A program made the translations under genes and the position numbers. From the NCBI RefSeq assembly GCF_000220395.1, contig NW_004086355.1, positions 1-39,551 of the forward strand: 39,551 nt of DNA. Direction: 5' to 3'. The notes under the pieces are model-generated. The model did not search any database. It was given only the letters and a program-made list of their open reading frames with translations, and was not told where the DNA came from. Source of the DNA: Ichthyophthirius multifiliis. Taxonomy: Eukaryota > Ciliophora > Oligohymenophorea > Hymenostomatida. Positions 11,992 to 22,619 of the stretch are shown one piece after another; position 1 is the first letter of the stretch, and each line of letters begins with the position of its first letter.

Positions 11992-12680
11992 TCAATAAAC
12001 ATTTCCTTCAAATCTTTATTTAAACCAATTTATGCATTCTTCTTTTGTTATTTTTTAGTTGTTTCCTTAAAAAAAAAAATGTTAAAATTTAAACAACTTA
12101 TTTTAAAATTATTATTTATAATTTTTATTACCTAATCTTGATTATCTTCTTCTTTTTCTTGCTACTCTGTTTCCAGGTCTTTCAAGAACAATGTAGAAAT
12201 CCATACCGAAAATACCACTTTTTATTAAATAAAACCAAATGAATAAATGCATATTAAAAATTAATTTTACGTATAAGGATCATATTTCATTCCCAAATCA
12301 ATATGTTCTTAAATGCCGAATCCAAAGTTTCCTTTAAGTAAAAATTTATTTAATTTATTTATATGTATCTATGTAATTTTACCAGTTTTAGAAAAGTTTT
12401 TTTTTCTTAGTTCCATTTCTTTAACTCTTAAACCTCTTTCAAGAATATCTTATGCCTTATCACCTCTAATAGTGACATGGGTAGCCATTTTTTCATTTCT
12501 TTTAATGCCAAATGATCTAATTGTATATCTAGCTCTTGAAAAACAAGGTTCTTATCCGGATAAATCTTTTAAAACTTTTGCAGCTTTTGTAAGTTTATCA
12601 CCAGATTCTCCAACACAGCAATTAATAACTAATTTTGCTATTTTAATTTCTCTCATTCTGTTTTCTTATTGGTTGGACAT
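11992..12680 (-). CDS. RPL11: 60S ribosomal protein uL5 (L11)
   Basis: Large-subunit protein that contacts 5S rRNA in the central protuberance. Four exons (12383-12680, 12271-12331, 12132-12217, 11992-12065) give 519 nt and 172 residues, the normal length. Family motifs: [20 protein letters not shown] after a short N-terminus, [32 protein letters not shown], then [18 protein letters not shown]. Introns of 51, 53 and 66 nt are all in phase. The start at 12680 (MSNQQENRM...) matches the position in other eukaryotes. A TA-repeat tract lies about 40 bp upstream of the ATG. High codon conservation compared with its neighbours fits strong expression. Confidence 0.96.
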
Positions 12681-12721
12681 TTTTGATGTTAATTTATATA
12701 TTTTATATTTAAAAATTATAA

Positions 12722-12762
12722 ATATATATATATATATATATATATTTATTATTATTATTATT
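12722..12762. repeat. (TA)n followed by (ATT)n microsatellite
   Basis: A TA tract (about 12722-12745) runs into several ATT units. It sits just upstream of the uL5 start codon on the minus strand, in the leader or promoter. Length is probably variable; no function is shown. Confidence 0.85.
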
Positions 12763-12860
12763 GTTTTTGGAATTATATTTATATTTTTTTTTTAATATTT
12801 ACTTTTATATCCTTTTTTTATAATTAATTTTTTTAAACATATTTATGTATTTAAAATAAA

Positions 12861-13652
12861 TCATTTTTTTAAATTTTTGATTCGCGTTATTAATTAAAAA
12901 TTCTCATCTCTTATTTTTTTTATCAACTCTTCTTTTTCTTATAATTATCTATCTAAAGAATTTATTTTTAATTTTAGTTACTTTATTTATTCACTTTATT
13001 ACATATTTCTATCAAATACTTAATTTTATGTTTTATATTCAATATTAATTTTATCAATATTTTTTTCTGAAATAATATTTTCATTTTTTTCTTCTTTTTA
13101 ATTGTAAAGATTATTTTTTTCTTTTAGTAAAATAGCAACATGCTAGTCTTTTTATTTTATGCTTTTTTTATATATTTCGATATTTTGATTTAACTCTTCT
13201 ATCTTTTCTTATTATTCTTATACTATTTTTTCGAGTTTTTTGTTATGTTTTTCTTGCATTTAAATTTCATTTTAATAGTTATCTGCTTTATAATTTTTAT
13301 TTTTTAATTCTTCTTTCATTTAATTATGTTCTTGCAATAAATCTGAGGTTTCTTATTTTAATTTATCTAAATTTTAATTAATTTAAGTATTTTTATCAAT
13401 CAATTATTCATTTTATTTTTTTAATTAATTATTTTGATGAATTAATTATTAGTTTTGAATATCATTTAATTTCGCTTCATTTTATGTTGTTTATTCGTAT
13501 TTTATAAATTAATTTTTCTCATAGCAAAGTTAATTATTTTATTATTATAAAAGCAATATTTATTACTATAACTATCCATTTTCTTTTTATAAATCTGCAA
13601 TTAACCTTTCCTTTTAAAATAAATTATTACTTAATTTTATATTAATTGCCAT
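12861..13652 (-). CDS. single-exon coiled-coil protein, 263 residues
   Basis: Uninterrupted frame from ATG 13652 to TGA 12861-12863 (792 nt). It starts MAINIKLSNNLFQKERLIAD and is almost entirely coiled coil, with dense E/K/Q/N and leucine at heptad positions: KLEKIVQEQQEKIEELNQNI, then QHVAILLKEKNNLYNQKEEK, and SEQIKQLKLKINSLDRQLQ. It ends RDENFQLITRIKNLKK. There is no N-terminal targeting signal and no globular domain. Only 208 bp lie between it and the cysteine protease stop on one side and the uL5 start on the other side is 180 bp away, so spacing is tight. Probably a structural or scaffolding protein; the family is not recognised. Confidence 0.85.
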
Positions 13653-13794
13653 TTTATATAATACTTTTAAAGAAAAATAATAATTTTTAAATATAAATTA
13701 TAAATATTTTTGTTTAAAAAAATATATTATATAATTTTATTAAACACATAAAATAAAAAATAAATTTATCACAAAATGTTTAAATTTAATTTTA

Positions 13795-14826
13795 TCATTC
13801 AATAAAAGCTATAGAAGCATATGTGTGAACACCACATTATTTTTTTCCTCTAACTAATTTGAAATATCCATTAATTCCCCAACTCTTCCCCCATTAGTTT
13901 TTAATAATCCAATATTTTTTTCCATTCTCTTCTCCATATCCAACAATTAGAACAGCATGATTAATAGAATCATCACAAAGTTTAGGGTCTAAAATTCCTC
14001 CTTAATAGAATTATAAAAATCTAGCATTAACTCCTACTGCAATTGGTCCATTCTAAACAAGTTCTCTTCTTATAGCTTCTTCATCTTCTGATATTTAGTA
14101 CCAATTAATTACTTTTGCGGACACTTTATTTGAATCAATTTTACATTAGCCTTTCGAATTCAAATATTCTCCATAATCTTCACTTGTTTCTAATCCTCCC
14201 ATTTCTTAAATTGCTTTGTAGGCATCAGTCATCAAACCTCCTCTACACCCATCATTAATAGAATCACAATCGATAAGTTATTGTTCAGAGAAGTTTACTA
14301 ATTTATTGTATTTTAAAGCATATTGAGATTCTATTACTCCAGTTGTCGCAAATGTCCAACATCCTCCGCATGTATCTTGATATTTCACAGGAGTTATTAT
14401 TCCTTATTCTCTCCAATCAAAATATGAAGGTAGAACTTAATTATATTATCTATATTTAAAGAAATTAAAGAAATTAAAATAATCAAAAAAATCTAAAAAA
14501 TTATCTAAAAAATTTATCGAAAAAAATTTTTTAGGAATCAAATGTTTTTTTTATTTTAATTTATTGTGATTGAATTTTAAATGTTTTTCAGAAAATTCTT
14601 TTGGAGATATATCAGAAAATATTGTATGGCCAAAATCAGCAGAGTTATCATTTATTAATTTGTGTTGTTCGATATGGAAATTATTCTTTTTATAATTTTC
14701 ATATCCTTTCTGATGTTATTCTTCAGTTAAATATTATTTATTATATGTTAGTTTATATTCTTGAAATTTTTATAAATCACAATTTATTTAAATTATTAAA
14801 AAAATTAATAAAGTTACTATTTTCAT
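13795..14826 (-). CDS. papain-type cysteine protease (cathepsin L/F-like)
   Basis: Secreted or lysosomal C1A protease, 343 residues, single exon. The signal peptide is [16 protein letters not shown]. The inhibitor I29 pro-domain follows ([12 protein letters not shown] ... [14 protein letters not shown]). The mature domain starts near [10 protein letters not shown]. The catalytic set is complete: Q in [13 protein letters not shown], the Cys before W, His in [10 protein letters not shown] and Asn in KNQWGKSWG. The active-site motif is CGGCW where CGSCW is usual, and KNQWG where KNSWG is usual; both are mild variants. The linker between pro-domain and mature enzyme is strikingly phenylalanine-rich. 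An ATT microsatellite lies 18 bp upstream of the ATG. Orthologue assignment within the cathepsins is open. Confidence 0.95.
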
Positions 14827-14844
14827 ATTTATTTTTAAATTATA

Positions 14845-14886
<42 letters not shown>
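14845..14886. repeat. (ATT)14 microsatellite
   Basis: Fourteen uninterrupted ATT units just upstream of the cysteine protease start codon (minus strand), where they would lie in its 5' leader as (AAT)n. Confidence 0.95.
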
Positions 14887-15289
14887 TTGATTATGATCTT
14901 TATTTAAATTATTTTAATTTGTTTGTTATATAATAAAAGAATTTATTTTTGCAATATAGATTTTAAATATTTTTAATTTTATCTCTTATGTCAAATATTT
15001 ATAAAATATTTAAATCTTTTATATTCACATATTAATTTTTCTATTTTAATAAATAATAATATATTTTGTTTAAAAATATATAATGTATTAAATATGTTAA
15101 ACCATAAATTATATTTTATAATTTAATGTTTTTTATAAATAAATATAATAGTAAAATTTTTTAAAAATATATTCGGGTTTTATATGATATTATTTAAAAT
15201 ATATATTTATATATTAAAATCATAATAATTATTTATTTATAATCTTTTTATTTCTAATAATCACTTTATTATATCTTTAATTAATTATA

Positions 15290-15860
15290 TTTTATTATAT
15301 GTTTTATTGAATATTTATGTAATAGTAATATAAATAACTAAAGTGCCACAACTTTTTATAACCACCCAGCTGTTATTATAAACCCTCTTAATTTAGTACA
15401 AAAATTAATATAAAGTAATAAAAATAAGAGTAAAAACGTAATCTAAATAATTTTAATTTTTTGTTACTAGTAAAACTCGTTATTCTTTCTTTTTAGAACC
15501 TTAGACTCATTATTGACACAGATATTATAGTTCCCAGTGCTCCATCTAATTTTTTCTTAATACATAATAAAAAATAAATTATTTTGAAATAAAATTATAC
15601 AATCAAATATAAAAAAATTAGAAAAAGCAAGCCGAAAAAATAAAAATTATTTACAAAGATTTAACAGCCCTTTTTAAATATAAGAAATTTTTTTAAACAT
15701 ATCGATTTAGTAATAATTATTATTAAATTTATTAAATGATTAAATTCAGACTCATGCTCTTATGTCCTTAATAGCTAATATCAATTAAAAACTTATTATA
15801 ATTAGAAAATAAATTTTCTATTATGAATTAATTTTAATCTAATTATAATTTTTTTTTTTT
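15290..15860 (-). pseudogene. eroded coding stretch, faintly AdoMet-decarboxylase-like
   Basis: Several minus-strand pieces look coding but are not joined convincingly. From the 5' side: ENLFSNYNKFLIDISYQGHK near 15800; NRYVQKNFLYLKRAVKSLQ near 15700; KKLDGALGTIISVSIMSLRF near 15540; and YNNSWVVIKSCGTLVI near 15350. The last three in order recall S-adenosylmethionine decarboxylase, where a 'W..IL....C.IISV' block precedes the YVLSESS site and the 'ILKTCGTT' strand. The autocatalytic serine motif is not seen, so no activity would be expected. The resemblance is short and from memory, and the pieces could equally belong to an unrelated gene whose introns I could not place. Confidence 0.25.
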
Positions 15861-15955
15861 TAATTAAATTAAATAATAGTATATTTAATTTAAAATTCAT
15901 AAAATATATTAAAAATCTTCGTTTTCGCTTTACTTTATTCTCATAAAACTTCATT

Positions 15956-16322
15956 TCATTTATGTGTTTTGTTTATATAACGATAATAATTTTTTATAAG
16001 ACTACTCACTTTCTTATCAATTATTCCAATAACAAAAATTTATTTCAGTCTTTTAAAAAATAATAAATACCTTTTTTCTAAAAATCAAATAGTTTTTATT
16101 TTCACAAATTCAAATATTAAAAGTTGAAATTAATTTGAAACCATAAAAAAGATTCAGATGATTATTCTTAAATTACAAACATATAAATAAAGAATTTGAA
16201 CGATTATTTATATCTAAAAAATCATGACAGGGAAGCAATTACAAAATACTTATAAAAATATTTAAAATTGAATAGTAGCCACTAAAAAAATGCATATTTT
16301 TAAATCCTATTTTTTTCTCCAT
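15956..16322 (-). CDS. two-exon 100-residue hypothetical protein
   Basis: ATG at 16322; exon one 16142-16322, intron 16078-16141 (GT...AG, 64 nt), exon two 15956-16077, ending in TGA. Coding length 303 nt, in phase. The protein begins MEKKIGFKNMHFFSGYYSI, continues through a hydrophobic stretch (LNIFISILQLLPC) and DFLDINNRSNSLF, and ends with a basic half (EKRYLLFFKRLKQIFVIGII, then SSLIKNYYRYINKTHK). One or two short hydrophobic helices are possible. I do not recognise it. It stands alone, divergent from the + strand gene at 16926. The splice removes a TGA and restores a sensible frame, which is the main reason to believe it. Confidence 0.5.
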
Positions 16323-16925
16323 TTTAAGATATTATTAATTTAAGTAATAATCAGCTTTATACTTTATATTTTATTTATTTAGATATATATTTATAGTCTA
16401 TTTTTACTTTGTTTAAATTATTTTAATTAATAATTAAAAATAGGAATTTTTTTCAAAGCATTTTTATTATATCATTAATTACATTTTTTGATAAAAATTT
16501 ATATAAAGGCTTTTAGAGATATTTCAAACATGTAATCAATATTGATTAATAAGGATTATAAAATATCTAATATTTAAGCTAAATGAATAACTTAAACTAT
16601 AATTAAAATTTATTGAATAAGCGATTTTAAGTTCGTGATAATCAATCGTCTAAAATTATAGAAAAAATAAAGAAAAATTATAAGAAAAACAATTTAATTA
16701 AAAATAAAATATAAAATAGTATAAAATATACAAATATATTTTATATTAAAAATATTTTTTAATTGTTTTTAATTCTGCCTTTCTTATAAAAAAAATTAAA
16801 TGCTAAATAAAACTTAGAGAATAAATAAATTACAAAGTTCAAATTAAAATTATAAAAGTAATTATTTACTTTTATCATAACTAAATTGTTCATAAAATTA
16901 AGTAAATAATGATCAAAGAATATAT
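16323..16925. other. divergent intergenic region
   Basis: About 600 bp between the minus-strand two-exon gene and the + strand gene at 16926. A/T-rich; promoters for both presumably lie here, with no recognisable motif. Confidence 0.45.
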
Positions 16926-17829
16926 ATGCGTTCTTAAACAAACTAAACAAACACTTCAAATTATCCTGAACTTAAGAAATTTTCTATTCAAAATATGATT
17001 AATAGTAAAGAACACATTAAAAAGCTATTTTAATATGAAAGATAAGCAAACTCGAATTCAAAGACTTAAAATTAACTTTCTAATTCCTCATAAATCTAAT
17101 TAAAATAATTTTAAAGTTAAAAAAGCATATCATTAAAAAATATTCATAAATAAGTTTAAGTTATTGAAATGAATACAAACAGAACATTTAACAAAAATAG
17201 TTTAAAATCTTATCTATAAGAATTAAGAAAAAAAGATGAGAAGAATACATTATAGAAGGTAAATTAGTCAAAAAGTAAACAAAAATTAGAAGAAAATATA
17301 GATTTTAAAGAAGCAAATTAATAAATCATAAAAAAACCAAATGATTAAAATAAAAGAGTTTCCTTATTAATAAAAAAAATAAACGAAACAAAAGAAGAGG
17401 AAATAAACAAATTAAATAATTAATTTCTTTATAACTAAAAAATGCATTAAAGAATTATATTTACTAATTCTCTTAAAAAAGTTTTCAAAAAAACTGCTCA
17501 ACCATGTAAATTAATAAGTATTTAAGAAATCAATTAAACAAAATAAATTCAATAAAATTAGATAAATGATTCTTTAATGTCATAGATACAACCATTAATT
17601 GAAAAAAAATATAATAAAGATTAATTAAAAAAGGCTTTAATGAATGCTGTACATATTTTGAAAAAGCTAAATTTAACTCCGGAAGAAGTAATTAAAAATA
17701 ATTTCAATAAAATTAAAATAAAAATTGTCTATTTAAAGATTTTTTATTATTTTTGTAATTTTTTTTTTTAAATTATAAATAAAAAAGATATTTTCCATTT
17801 TTTTTGTTTGCCTTTTTTTTTTTAATTGA
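16926..17829 (+). CDS. basic Q/N/K-rich hypothetical protein
   Basis: Open frame from ATG 16926 (a second candidate ATG is 16995), starting MRSQTNQTNTSNYPELK. It is rich in K, N, Q and S with charged helical blocks (YLQELRKKDEKNTLQKVNQ, then NETKEEEINKLNNQFLYNQK). A final leucine-rich block, LKKALMNAVHILKKLNLTPE, looks like the best-ordered part. The 3' end is ambiguous: the frame has no TGA and stays open into the ankyrin gene at 17847. If the T-rich stretch 17727-17787 is an intron, a TGA follows at 17827-17829, which is the end given here. No known domain. Possibly a cytoskeletal or nuclear protein, but that is a guess. Confidence 0.6.
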
Positions 17830-17846
17830 ATATTTAAAAAAAAAAA

Positions 17847-18518
17847 ATGAAAATATAAAAAATATTATTTAAAAAGTAATAAAAGCTTATGAATAATTAA
17901 GTCTTTCCAAATTAACCATATTAAAATCCTCTTTCATTTAAATTTTTTCTTTCTGTAAAAATTGGAGATATATTAAAAGTTAAAGAATATTTAAATGATA
18001 ACAAATATATTATTTATAATTTTGATTATGTAAAATTAATTTATTCTTAATTTTATATTATATTTCTAATTTAGATAGGATTAACACCTTTACATTGGGC
18101 AGCTAAACGAGGAAATTTTGAAATTGCAAAAATACTTATAGAATATGGTTCTATTATTAATTCTTTCGATATTGTAATAATATTAATATTTTTATTTAAA
18201 AATTAATTTTTATAAAGAATGGAAGAACACCTTTATACTTGGCAATTAAGTATGGATAATATAATATTGTTTCTGTAAATAAATTAATATATTCATAAAT
18301 AAATAATATAAACAATATCATTTAAGATTTTATTAGAAAATAAAGCATCTCCTTGGAGTCCAGAACATCTGGATTATAAAGAAGCTGCTTAAAGTTATCT
18401 TAATATATAATAACTATTAAATAGATATAGAAAAATACACATAATAATTATGTTAACTCCATATAAATTAAAATAAATTATATGGGAAAAACAAATTTAA
18501 TTATTAAAATACTATTGA
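17847..18518 (+). CDS. ankyrin-repeat protein, 176 residues
   Basis: Four exons (17847-18029, 18075-18173, 18218-18274, 18327-18518) total 531 nt, all splices in phase, introns 44-52 nt. Ankyrin repeats are plain: GLTPLHWAAKRGNFEIAKIL then NGRTPLYLAIKYGQYNIVSI, each with the TPLH/TPLY turn, the second followed by LLENKASPWSPEH. A degenerate repeat precedes them (SVKIGDILKVKEYLNDNK), and a helical tail ends at LLKYY before TGA. The intron positions fall at repeat boundaries. A second ATG at 17889 is an alternative start. It lies directly after, and in the same open frame as, the gene at 16926. Ankyrin repeats imply protein binding; the partner is unknown. Confidence 0.85.
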
Positions 18519-18821
18519 ATAAAATAAAGTTTATATAAATGTATAAATAATAAATTAAACTATTTATTAAATAAATATTTATATTTAAAATAGAATTTTA
18601 GATTTTCAAAATAATCATCCTTATTTTAAATTTACAAAAATATAGTAAAGCTTTAATTTTATTTTTTATATAGAATTAAATATTAAACGAATTTTTAATT
18701 TTTTAATGTTTAAATAAACTAATTTTATAAATTCAATAAGTATTGCAATTAAATAAAATTATAATTTTAGATTTTATTATATTTAAATTTTCAAAAAAAT
18801 AAATTAATTATAAAAAATAAT
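18519..18821. other. intergenic
   Basis: 303 bp of A/T-rich sequence between the ankyrin gene and the SAPS gene, both + strand. No element recognised. Confidence 0.5.
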
Positions 18822-21800
18822 ATGAAAGAAAACTACTCAATAGATACCATAATTTCAAATTACGATTAAACTATACAATTATTTAAAAATGAAGACTAAG
18901 ATTTTTTAACATATTTTAAGCAAAATTCGAAAGAAATCCTTAAAAAATTAATTTCTGCACTTATGAGTCCAATAGATTCTTCTTAGAGTCCTTAAGAAGA
19001 GTTTCCATCTTAATATAGAATTTAATTTTGTACAAATTAAATTTTTTAAGCATAACCAGCTAGAGTAATAGCTTAATTTTTTATACACTAAAGAAATCCA
19101 GAAAATTTTGAATATAAATCATATCCTTTTTTAGACTAACTATTTTCTTATTTAGAGATTAGAGAAAAAAATCCTTAAACATCATAATATTTTAGTAGCT
19201 TAGTAATAAATTTGTTAAAAATTAAACGCAAAAATATGCTAGAATATATAAAAAAAGATAAGAAAATAATTTAAAATTTAATAAATAATATTTAGGATTC
19301 TTTTATAATGTAAATATTAGAAAACATTTTAAATTAAACTGAAGATGAAAATAAAAAAAATGAACAAAAATAAGAAATAATAAACTAAATAATTGAAAAT
19401 TTTTAAAATTTTAATGAAATATAAATATAAAGTTTAACTGATTTTTTGATATAAATATTTTCGTTTGAAGAGAGTTAAGAGTCTCTATTTTCCGAAAAGG
19501 AAAAATTGCTCGAAAAAATAATTATGTATTTAAATAAAAATTAAATTAATTAATTATAAAAAACTGCATTTTGCAATTTAATTCTTTTTTTGTTTTCATA
19601 AACTAATTTTCTTTAAAATAATTCCTTTTGGAGAAAAAATAAATTTCTTTAAATTATCTATTAAATTATTTCTGACTAAAATTAAAATTATTTAACTAAT
19701 TCTTAGTTTTTATGTATTTAAATTTTTTAATAAATTCTCTTTTTTTAAGATAATGTTGAAAAATTTGATGATAAAATTATTTAAATACCTTTTTTTTCAA
19801 CTCTTATTAAACTTTTTTTTAAATTAGAATCTAATAATATTTTTCATAACACATTCCTTAATATTATAAAATAACTTATTGAACAAAAAAGAAATATAAT
19901 AATAAATAATTTAATACAAGAATAATAAATACTAGAGTAAATTTAATAAAATATTATTAAAAACGCAACACGTATAAATTAATTTTGGGTTGTGAATAAA
20001 AACTATTTAGCCTAAAGTTTAAAAATATGGGATTTATTATAAAATTAAACTATTATTGTAATTGAAAAAGATTAGATATTTTAACAAATACAATATGAGT
20101 TTAAATAAAAAGGATGCTTTAATTTAGGCAATTTTAACTAATTAATTGAAAAAGAATTCGATGAATGCGATTTAGAGTAAATTTAAACTAAAAATGCAGT
20201 TATAAAAATAAAGGATAGTTAGAAATACTAAGAAGAGTTAATTTTCATTAATAATAATAATTTTTTTAACATACAAAATTAAGATATTTATAAAAGAGAT
20301 GATTAATAATAAATCTATGAAATATAAGATTAATAAAACAATAGTATGTCCTAAAAAATCTTTTAATAAAATAATGACTTTTTATAATAAGAAAAACATA
20401 ACATAAGTGAAAATAATAATTAAAATTAAAAAATTATTCAAGATAAAACAATAAATGATATAGAAAAATAAGAAATAATAAATTTGAATTAGAATTATAT
20501 TCATGAAGATTAGAAAATTTTTTAGACAGAAGTTATAAAAAATTTAGATGAGAATAAAAATATAAATTAGAATAAAATTAAAAATAAAGTTAATGAAAAT
20601 AATACTATAGATTAAAGTTTATTAATCAATAAGGTTGAAGATATAGAAAAAATATAAATTTAAGATAATAAAGTAAATTATAATCAACAAAATAAAGACT
20701 AATAAATAAATGACTTAGAATTCCAAAAAAGTTAGAAGTAAGACTAAAAATAATAAGAAGAACTTAAGTAAAAATATTATTAATACACATATCTAATATA
20801 TTTATTTTATAAAATATATAAAGTTTATAGAATTATAAAAATTTGATATAAGACTAAGAAAATTAATGTGGTAGCTTATTAACATAAAACTAACTATTTT
20901 AAAAATAAAATAAAATAAATTAAGAATAGTTAAATAAATCAGAAATTATACAAAAACCATAGATAGATGCATAGCCAAATGATATCGTTATAAATTAAAG
21001 TTATTAATAAATAAATAAATAATCAAAATTAATTCAAAGTGAAATAAATATAAAAAATAAAGGAATAACTTTTTAAAATTATTTAAGAATGCATTCGCCA
21101 AACCTTTACTTAATTAAATAATAAAGGCAATAAGATTTAAAAGCAAAATAAGTAAATTTAATTAACAAAAGTGAAGAACTATAAATAGAAAGCAATTATT
21201 TAAGTTAATAACAAGAAAAATTATTTTAAAATTAATTTATTAAAAATAATAATTAATAAAATACATTTTCAAAATTATTGGAAGAAAAATGTCTTTATGA
21301 AATATAAAAATAACCTAATTTTTAGTCTTAACAAACAATTTTTACCAATTCTAGAATATCTCCGGAAATTAATATTAGTTATCAGAGTAATGAAAAAGGA
21401 AGTATTTAAAATTAATATATTTAAGAAAATACTGAAAATATATAATTAAATATCCAAAAATACTAAAAAACTTTTAAAAATAATATTGAGTTTATCTAAA
21501 ATTAATAAATAAAACTCGAAGATAGTTTTTTATATGAAATTAATGATACAACTCAGAAAAATTTAACATTTTTCGAATAAAAATAGACAAAATTACATTA
21601 GAAAAATCATCAATAATTAATAACAAGTAATATTCAAAAAAGTATAAATTAATCAAAAAAAGGATAAAGATAACTGATTCAAAAAGAAAATAATAATTAA
21701 AAAGGAAAGAAATATCAAATAAATGAAAAAATATAAAAAATATTAAGAAAATATTCTACTGATGAGATAGATAATGGCAAAAAAAAGAGTGATTCTATAT

Positions 21801-22279
21801 ATAAAAGAGTAAACGAAAAAAATGAGAAAGCATTTCCAAACAAAAATTAACTTTAATAAAAAAAAGAATAATTCGAAAATTTATTTAATTTTATTTAACA
21901 AAAAATAAATTATTAAAATTAAATAAATATATAACTTTAACTATAATAAATACAATTTGAAACATAATAATATATAAAACTTAATAATGATACTTTCTAT
22001 TAAAACGATTTCTATGATAGTTAAATATAAAATTTAATTTAAATTATTAATTCTTTAAATATTTTTTAAAGCAGTCCAAATACTAACTAAGAAATTTATA
22101 AATTTAATTAAAATTTACGAAAATCTTATTCTAATATTGCTACTAGAGATAGAATTTCTAATTCTTGTCTAACATATAATAATTATAAAATCAATAAGAT
22201 TTCAGATAATCGTATAAAGAACTAAAACAACTTCTCTAATTTCTCTAATTATCTTAAATAGAAACAAAATTAAAAATGA
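18822..22279 (+). CDS. SAPS-domain protein (PP6 phosphatase regulatory subunit-like)
   Basis: Two exons (18822-20767 and 20824-22279; 56-nt intron GTAAAA...AAAG) give 3,402 nt and 1,133 residues. The N-terminal ~400 residues resemble the helical-repeat SAPS domain of Sit4/PP6-associated proteins: YPFLDQLFSYLEI, NPQTSQYFSSLVINLLKIKR, IIQNLINNIQDSFIMQILEN and later KLESNNIFHNTFLNIIKQL. Known family members bind the PP6/Sit4 catalytic subunit; that role is inferred. The remaining ~700 residues are a very Q/N-rich tail without recognised domain, unusually long, with scattered S/T-P and basic patches that may be phosphorylated. The tail ends SNFSNYLKQKQNQK before TGA. It converges with the TmcB-like gene. 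Family assignment is from motif spacing and is good rather than certain. Confidence 0.7.
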
Positions 22280-22619
22280 ATATTTTTTTGGGCGAATAAA
22301 GTTCTTTTTAAATATTTTATATTATTAAAAAATATATTTTTCAATATTTTTAATTTTTTATTATTATTATAATATAAAACTAAACTAAAATAAAATATAA
22401 TTAATTATAAAATAAAACTTTTTTAATTTTTATAAAAATCTATCTATTTTATGTATACGTTTTCGCCTGTTTACGAAGTAATTTTTGTCAATTATTAATA
22501 AAAAAATATTAATCATATATTATAATTATTTATATAAGATAAATTAATATATATATAAAATACACATAAATTAATAAACATATTATAAATTTATTTTAAT
22601 ATTTATTATATTTAATATT

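Noticed and set aside
12313-12795. 160-codon + strand open frame with standard code
   Set aside because: It is antisense to ribosomal protein uL5, which has conserved motifs and in-phase introns on the minus strand; its tail is TA/ATT repeat.
14485-14491. Suspected frame break at A7 in the cysteine protease
   Set aside because: Careful counting shows start and stop are in one frame with no TGA between; the first split was a reading error.
14601-14933. 110-codon + strand open frame ending in a tyrosine run
   Set aside because: Antisense to the cysteine protease pro-region; the tyrosine run is the ATT microsatellite in another frame.
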